A DNA stretch of 43,221 bases from an uncultured Bacilli bacterium (lineage in GTDB: Bacteria; Bacillota_I; Bacilli_A; RF39; UBA660). A program made the position numbers and the translations under genes. Where the stretch lies: positions 1-43,221 of the forward strand of contig CAKPRO010000011.1 of assembly GCA_934182615.1 (NCBI GenBank), given 5' to 3'. Within the stretch, counting starts at the first letter, position 1. The number at the start of each line of letters is the position of its first letter. Shown here in pieces: positions 39,260 through 43,221 of this stretch. Under the pieces are notes generated by a model. That model was not told the origin of the DNA and searched no databases. It saw only the letters and a program-made list of their open reading frames with translations.

Positions 39260-40298
39260 TATAAGTTTTAACATAAGTATCTAGAGTATCAATACTACCA
39301 TCAACTAAATTACTAAGTTTAAAATATTTTAGTATTTCTTCATCAGTAACTTTTCCATACATATCTAAAAAAGCTGACATCATTATATTATATTTCTTTT
39401 TATCAAAACGATATAGACTAACAAAATACATTCCTAACATATTAGATAATATCAGCGTAGCGGAATCTACTCCACCTAATTTACCATCTTTTGTATAATA
39501 AAAGGGAAATTGGAAATTCATATTTCTTAGTTTTAATATATCATTGTATTCGTGATCGATCATTCCTAAGAACTCATCTAGTCTTTGATATTCTTTATTG
39601 AAGGCGATACTAGAGTATTTAATACTCTTTAGATAATCACCAAATATAAATTCTATAAATATTGAATAGGCTTCTGCAAATATATTTGGTTCATTATTGA
39701 AGTTAGATTTATGAAATAAATAAGCATGACCGAGTTCATGTGGTAAAGTAATGCTAGTACTTATTCTATTATTGAATCTAGATAGGACATATGTTTCTTT
39801 TAAATTACCAATACAAAAGCATAATCCTCTAGCATATTTTTCATTTTCATATCTTTTAGGAGATAATTCTATTCTTTTTTCTTCTTTTAAATAGTTATAT
39901 AACTCAAGTAATTCTGGGTTAAATGTTTTTAGGAAATCTTCTATTAACATAAAATATTTGGTATTAGATACACTAATATCTCTAGAACCTTTCCATGGTA
40001 ATTTTGGTTTATTATAAAAGTAAATTAATGATTCTTGGATAGAAGTAGTATACTTATCAAAAAAGTCTAATACTCTACTTGCTACTATATCATCATCTTT
40101 TTCTTTGAAATCCCCTTGTACTTTATCACAGCCATCATTAGGATAGAGTACTATGCTATTCTCTATATATCTTATTAAATACTTTATTTTTTTTATATCA
40201 TTAAGTATTTCTATTCTTTTATATTTATCACTAGTATTATTAAGTGATATTTCTAAAAGGTCTAGTCTATCTTTTAATTTATTAATATCAAAATGCAT
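39252..40298 (-). CDS. M3-like zinc metallopeptidase (short form)
   Basis: A zincin active site H187-E188-L-G-H191 (SITLPHELGHAYLF) is followed by E209 in FAEAYSIFIEFIFG as likely third ligand, the layout of M3 oligoendopeptidases. At 348 residues it is much shorter than the usual 560-600 of PepF-type enzymes; the helical N-terminal half is reduced. No signal peptide. Probably a cytoplasmic oligopeptidase, but the substrate is unknown. AAAGGAG precedes the ATG. Confidence 0.75.
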   Translation of the reverse strand: MHFDINKLKDRLDLLEISLNNTSDKYKRIEILNDIKKIKYLIRYIENSIVLYPNDGCDKVQGDFKEKDDDIVASRVLDFFDKYTTSIQESLIYFYNKPKLPWKGSRDISVSNTKYFMLIEDFLKTFNPELLELYNYLKEEKRIELSPKRYENEKYARGLCFCIGNLKETYVLSRFNNRISTSITLPHELGHAYLFHKSNFNNEPNIFAEAYSIFIEFIFGDYLKSIKYSSIAFNKEYQRLDEFLGMIDHEYNDILKLRNMNFQFPFYYTKDGKLGGVDSATLILSNMLGMYFVSLYRFDKKKYNIMMSAFLDMYGKVTDEEILKYFKLSNLVDGSIDTLDTYVKTYRR

Positions 40299-40372
40299 AA
40301 ACTCATCTCCTTTTTACAGGTTATTATTATAACATTATTGTTAGGAAAAGTAAAATATAAAAAAACTATTAA

Positions 40373-40879
40373 TTAATACATTCCTTGTATTTTCTTAATA
40401 GCTTCATTACTAAGAGAAGATAGTTTCCAATTACCATCTTTATCTTTTTTTACTTCAAAATCTATTGTATATGTAACTTTATCTTTTGCCTTTTCTAAAT
40501 AATCTAACTTAGTATTATTATATTCTTCTACTGTATAATCATTCTTACCTTGATATTTATTATTTACTTCATTGACTACTCTTTTATAATCTATAACTTC
40601 TATCTCTGTTGTTACACTAGCAGTATCACCATCTATTCTTTCATTCTTAATTTCATAAGTTAAATTTCTATATTGTTTTTCTATTATCTTTTTATATCTA
40701 TCTTTCTGAATACTAGTAAAATTTTCTTCTTCTATAACATCATTTATACCATTTACTATATCTTTATCTAAAGTTTGATACTTAGTAAGTAAATCTTCTA
40801 CTTTAGAAGTTGGAGTATTTGCTAGCGAACAACCTACTAGTAAAAGTAAAAATATAAATATACTAATTATTTTTTTCAT
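40373..40879 (-). CDS. hypothetical lipoprotein (168 aa)
   Basis: From ATG 40879 the protein begins with MKKIISIFIFLLLLVGC, a clear lipoprotein signal with Cys17. The mature part resembles NTF2/DUF4878-like lipoprotein domains in pattern (IDGDTASVTTEIEVIDYKR, KDKDGNWKLSSLSNEAI), but I do not assign it firmly. GGTGAT lies 4 bases before this start; the ATG 12 bases further up has none. It is downstream of recX in the same direction. Confidence 0.7.
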   Translation of the reverse strand: MKKIISIFIFLLLLVGCSLANTPTSKVEDLLTKYQTLDKDIVNGINDVIEEENFTSIQKDRYKKIIEKQYRNLTYEIKNERIDGDTASVTTEIEVIDYKRVVNEVNNKYQGKNDYTVEEYNNTKLDYLEKAKDKVTYTIDFEVKKDKDGNWKLSSLSNEAIKKIQGMY

Positions 40880-40922
40880 TCTTATCACCATTTATATTTT
40901 TACCAATATATTACTTATTATA

Positions 40923-41537
40923 CTAAAAATTATAATTATTTATTATAGATATTACTTTTTCTTTACTATAACCTAAAGTAAGTAAATGATTATATATTTT
41001 ATTTTTTAATTTAATACCATTATATTTTTTATTAGTACTAATATCTTTATCTATTATCTTACTTATTCTTTCATAATAAATATTATTATCTATATTAGAT
41101 ATATTATTATAAATAATTTCTTCATTAACACCAAGTCTTTTTAATTCATTTTTAATTTTATAATCTCCCCAATTAGTAAAATTTAATTTATCTTTAATAA
41201 AAGCCTTAGTAAATCTATCATCATCTAAATATTTATTATCAATTAATTTATCAATAACTTCTTCAATAATAATAGTATCTTCTTCTTTATTTTTTAAATA
41301 ATCTTTTAATTCTTTAATACTTCTTAGTCTTCTGTCAATATATTTAACTGAGGTATCCATAAGCATACATATAGTATTATCTCTTTTTAATTTATCATAT
41401 AATTCATTATCTATTTCTTTCTTTATCAATAACTCATTATCAGTAATTACTTTACCATTTAATTCTAATACTTCTCCATTAGATAAATAAACATTATATA
41501 TATTTTTTTTAGTAAGTTCATATTTTTCTATTTTCAT
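40923..41537 (-). CDS. recX: RecA regulatory protein RecX
   Basis: RecX modulates RecA filaments. Tandem three-helix repeats are visible: RRLRSIKELKDYLKNK..EEVIDKLIDNKYLDDDRFTKAFIKDKLNFTNWGDYKIKNELKRLGV and a C-terminal repeat KLKNKIYNHLLTLGYSKEKVISII. 204 residues, with an N-terminal beta region (VYLSNGEVLELNGKVI), as usual in Bacillota. AGGAG precedes the ATG. recA is not in the window. Confidence 0.88.
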   Translation of the reverse strand: MKIEKYELTKKNIYNVYLSNGEVLELNGKVITDNELLIKKEIDNELYDKLKRDNTICMLMDTSVKYIDRRLRSIKELKDYLKNKEEDTIIIEEVIDKLIDNKYLDDDRFTKAFIKDKLNFTNWGDYKIKNELKRLGVNEEIIYNNISNIDNNIYYERISKIIDKDISTNKKYNGIKLKNKIYNHLLTLGYSKEKVISIINNYNF

Positions 41538-41550
41538 AAAGATCTCCTAT

Positions 41551-41573
41551 TAAAAAGAAGAGACTATTCTTCT
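41551..41573 (-). terminator. terminator of the 42752-41564 genes
   Basis: Minus-strand stem AGAAGA / TCTTCT (6-base loop) followed by TTTTTAAT. It overlaps the stop codon of the 41564 gene. Confidence 0.65.
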
Positions 41574-42025
41574 ACTTTCTTTTTTGTTTCTAAGTCTCTT
41601 CCATATTCTTTCTTTTGTTCGATCATTGTCATGGTAATATTATCGTCTATCTCTGCTAAAGCATTCTTATCTATATTAGATAATATTACTTCTTCTTTGA
41701 CTGTATCTATTATTACTTTACCCCAAATTGGCCCTTGTTTAATTGTTAAATCATTAAACATATCTGGAGTTATTACTTTTAAGAAGTATCCAAATACTAA
41801 TCTCTTCGTAGCCACAACTAATCTTTTATCCGTTAATACAATAATATTAGTATTTATTATTTCATAACTTTGATAATTCTTTTGAGCTACAAATACATAT
41901 TTAATTTCTTCATCTGATCCAATAAACTTAGATGCTATTTTAGCATGTGCTCTTAATCTAAAAGCAATAGTCATTGGATATTTTCTTTTAAACTCTTTTA
42001 CTCTTCTATATATTTCATTATTCAT
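41564..42025 (-). CDS. bacterial PH-domain (YokE-like) protein
   Basis: This 153-residue cytoplasmic protein has a bacterial PH-like fold: AKIASKFIGSDEEIKYVFVAQKN, then NTNIIVLTDKRLVVATKRLVFGYFLKVITPDMFNDLTI, the TDKRL segment being typical of PF14470. A short helical C terminus follows. Function unknown. It overlaps the thioredoxin-fold gene by 8 bases, so the two are translationally coupled. Confidence 0.7.
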   Translation of the reverse strand: MNNEIYRRVKEFKRKYPMTIAFRLRAHAKIASKFIGSDEEIKYVFVAQKNYQSYEIINTNIIVLTDKRLVVATKRLVFGYFLKVITPDMFNDLTIKQGPIWGKVIIDTVKEEVILSNIDKNALAEIDDNITMTMIEQKKEYGRDLETKKKVEE

Positions 42026-42752
42026 TTACATCAACCTTAATATTCTCTTTAACAAAACTTACAAATGTATCTTTATCAACATATTGACCAATTGAATCAA
42101 TTACTTTATCACCAACCATAAATAATGTAGTTGGAGTACCCCATTGATTCTTCTTCAAATAAGAATTTGATTTACTTAACTTATTACTCTCTTCACTACT
42201 TAAATTAGTAAGATTTAAATAATTAACAGGAATTCCAAGTTCATTAGCAACTTCTTCTACTACTGGTTCATACATTTCGCAGTAGCCACATCCATCTTGA
42301 ATAATTACCATTAAGAATGGTTTATTACTATTCATTAATTCTTCATATTCAGTATAACTAATAGTCTTAGTACCTGCTTCTCCTTCTACTGCTACTGGAA
42401 GTTCAATATCTACTTTACTTTCTTTCTTAGTACTAGTAACTATACAAGCTACTACTAAAAGTACTACTACTAAAAGAATTAAAATTATATCTTTTTGTTT
42501 AGATGTTAAACTAAATGATTTCTTTTCTTTAGTTTTAACTTCTTCTTTAACTACTTTCTTTTCTTCTACTTTTACTTCTTTAGCTATTTGTTCTACTTTA
42601 ACATTTTCTTTCTTAATATTTTCTTTATTGTTATTAGAAGTAACTTTCTTATTTACATTTTTTTGATTATTATTATTTACCTTCTTATTTGTATTATTCT
42701 TTTTGTTATTGTTAGTTTTGTTTTTTGAATTTTTTGCATTTTGATTTGCCAT
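42018..42752 (-). CDS. membrane-anchored thioredoxin-fold protein
   Basis: From ATG 42752 (AGGAGGG 8 bases upstream) the protein has a long cytoplasmic low-complexity N terminus (Asn/Lys then Glu/Lys/Val, residues 1-85), one membrane helix (IILILLVVVLLVVACIV) and an extracytoplasmic thioredoxin domain with C-G-Y-C active site (MVIIQDGCGYCEMYEPV) and the cis-Pro WGTPTTLFMV. It probably acts in thiol-disulfide exchange outside the cell membrane. The frame is open for 17 codons upstream of this start, but those overlap the promoter. Confidence 0.85.
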   Translation of the reverse strand: MANQNAKNSKNKTNNNKKNNTNKKVNNNNQKNVNKKVTSNNNKENIKKENVKVEQIAKEVKVEEKKVVKEEVKTKEKKSFSLTSKQKDIILILLVVVLLVVACIVTSTKKESKVDIELPVAVEGEAGTKTISYTEYEELMNSNKPFLMVIIQDGCGYCEMYEPVVEEVANELGIPVNYLNLTNLSSEESNKLSKSNSYLKKNQWGTPTTLFMVGDKVIDSIGQYVDKDTFVSFVKENIKVDVNE

Positions 42753-42774
42753 ATCTATTTCCCTCCTAATAAAT

Positions 42775-42803
42775 AGTTTACACTTAAAGAAATGAAAAAT
42801 CAA
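42775..42803 (-). promoter_or_regulatory. promoter of the thioredoxin-fold gene
   Basis: TTGATT (42798-42803) and TAAACT (42775-42780), 17-base spacer, placed after the terminator of the small RNA at 42851. Confidence 0.6.
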
Positions 42804-42850
42804 GTACTTACTATATTATTTTGTCGTTTTTTAGTTATTTTTAGACATAA

Positions 42851-42882
42851 TAAAAGAGACTGACCCCCTAAGGAACAGTCTC
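42851..42882 (-). terminator. terminator of the small RNA
   Basis: Minus-strand stem GAGACTG / CAGTCTC (7 bp, 13-base loop) followed by TTTTATT. Confidence 0.85.
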
Positions 42883-42949
42883 CCAAAAAGAATAAAAAGG
42901 GGTTGGCTAGTGTGATACTAGCACCAATTCGCCTAAATCGAACTGGTGA
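42851..42949 (-). ncRNA. standalone structured small RNA (about 95 bases)
   Basis: It is bounded by a strong promoter (42955-42983) and a terminator (42851-42882). Three stems: CACCAGTTCG / CGAATTGGTG around ATTTAGG, GCTAGT / ACTAGC around ATCAC, and the terminator stem. The unpaired CCAACCCC between stems 2 and 3 can pair with GGGGGT in the terminator loop (pseudoknot). No ORF with a ribosome binding site. It is not 6S, SRP, tmRNA or RNase P by size and motifs. The same CCAACCCC is exactly complementary to GGGGTTGG before the toxin-like ORF at 283. Confidence 0.6.
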
Positions 42950-42954
42950 TTAAT

Positions 42955-42983
42955 ATGATAAACTATCTTACTATATTTGTCAA
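42955..42983 (-). promoter_or_regulatory. promoter of the small RNA
   Basis: TTGACA (42978-42983) and TATCAT (42955-42960), spacer exactly 17 bases. Confidence 0.85.
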
Positions 42984-43016
42984 TACTTAAATTTAATTTT
43001 TTTTATTTTTTTCACC

Positions 43017-43221
43017 TTTCATGAAAATCCAAAGTATTTTCATGTCTGATATAGCCTAATTCTTAGTCTATACCAGAGTCTCAGTAGACCTATCATATTC
43101 ACAGTTATAACCCAAAGAAAAAGAATTAGTTTAGTTAAACTAACTCTTTAATGTAGCATTCTTACCAGTAGCATATAAATCAAATGATAATGTTTTATTC
43201 TGCATAGTATTTGGATTAGTA
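43017..43221. repeat. second copy of the 19108-19312 segment, with hairpins F
   Basis: Nearly identical to 19108-19312. Hairpin CATGAAAAT / ATTTTCATG (43020-43044) has loop CCAAAGT instead of CCAAGGT, and the second hairpin (43050-43072) is unchanged. The terminator at about 43120-43144 has a changed loop but an intact stem. The copy runs off the window. Confidence 0.9.
43140..43221 (-). CDS. 3' end of a second SipW-type surface protein gene (partial)
   Basis: Stop TAG at 43140-43142. The encoded C terminus (NTMQNKTLSFDLYATGKNATLKS) is identical to that of the 19232 protein. The gene continues beyond the right edge, so its upstream part is not visible. It is a recent duplicate or a gene-conversion product. 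Confidence 0.85.
   Translation of the reverse strand, partial: TNPNTMQNKTLSFDLYATGKNATLKS

Noticed and set aside
42890..42950. tRNA-like sequence near the right edge
   Set aside because: There is no T-loop GTTCRA element in the right place and the stems do not form a cloverleaf; promoter and terminator point to another small RNA.

Overview
The window is very AT-rich DNA carrying tightly packed, mostly minus-strand genes with strong AGGAGG-type ribosome binding sites and TTG/GTG as occasional starts. UGA is used as a stop (the ATGA overlap at 26271-26274) and Trp is TGG, so the code is standard and not the mycoplasma code. Spore-coat type proteins (CotE at 9800, a YjcZ-like tiny membrane protein at 23553), a YlbF/YmcA protein next to miaB, the infC-rpmI-rplT operon and a trmR-yrrN-trhP-greA cluster all point to an uncultured member of the Bacillota, class Bacilli (gut-type, low GC). 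A finer placement is not possible from sequence reading alone.

Layout. 1-551: no large gene. It holds a convergent pair of short transcripts, with a two-peptide operon resembling a type I toxin on the minus strand and a terminator-bearing small RNA on the plus strand, followed by a two-hairpin repeat. 552-8086: ymcA, miaB, a divergent RNB ribonuclease, lepA, a CapA-like lipoprotein and a metallophosphoesterase. 8163-9645: infC-rpmI-rplT with a consensus promoter, a leader attenuator and a probable AUA start for IF3. 9800-12013: cotE and three membrane proteins. 12178-13477: dinD flanked by three copies of a double-palindrome repeat, with the same palindrome inside the gene. 13590-21344: a surface-protein and redox region, containing an apbE-eetA-eetB-pplA flavin-type extracellular electron transfer set and three proteins with SipW-type signal peptides. 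Two of these are preceded by small leader ORFs with poly-G tracts and a hairpin. 21673-28970: a D,D-carboxypeptidase, def, a YjcZ-like protein and several unrecognised genes, including an unknown four-gene cluster. 29091-34408: tRNA-Thr, uppP, tig, greA and the tRNA U34 hydroxylation/methylation genes. 34483-42752: a Ca-type P-ATPase, rnhB, an M3-like metallopeptidase, recX, a PH-domain protein and a thioredoxin-fold membrane protein. 42851-43221: a standalone small structured RNA and the 3' end of a second copy of the 19232 surface-protein gene.

The most unusual features are regulatory. (1) Two poly-G leader ORFs sit before surface genes. In both, removing one G from the tract opens a longer frame that encodes the shared peptide KSNLSINK and runs into a terminator-like hairpin, which suggests phase-variable, translation-coupled attenuation. 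(2) The type I toxin-like locus at 65-443. (3) The dinD palindrome array. (4) A dispersed family of intergenic hairpins whose stems vary with compensation while the loops keep a CCT..RGT pattern.
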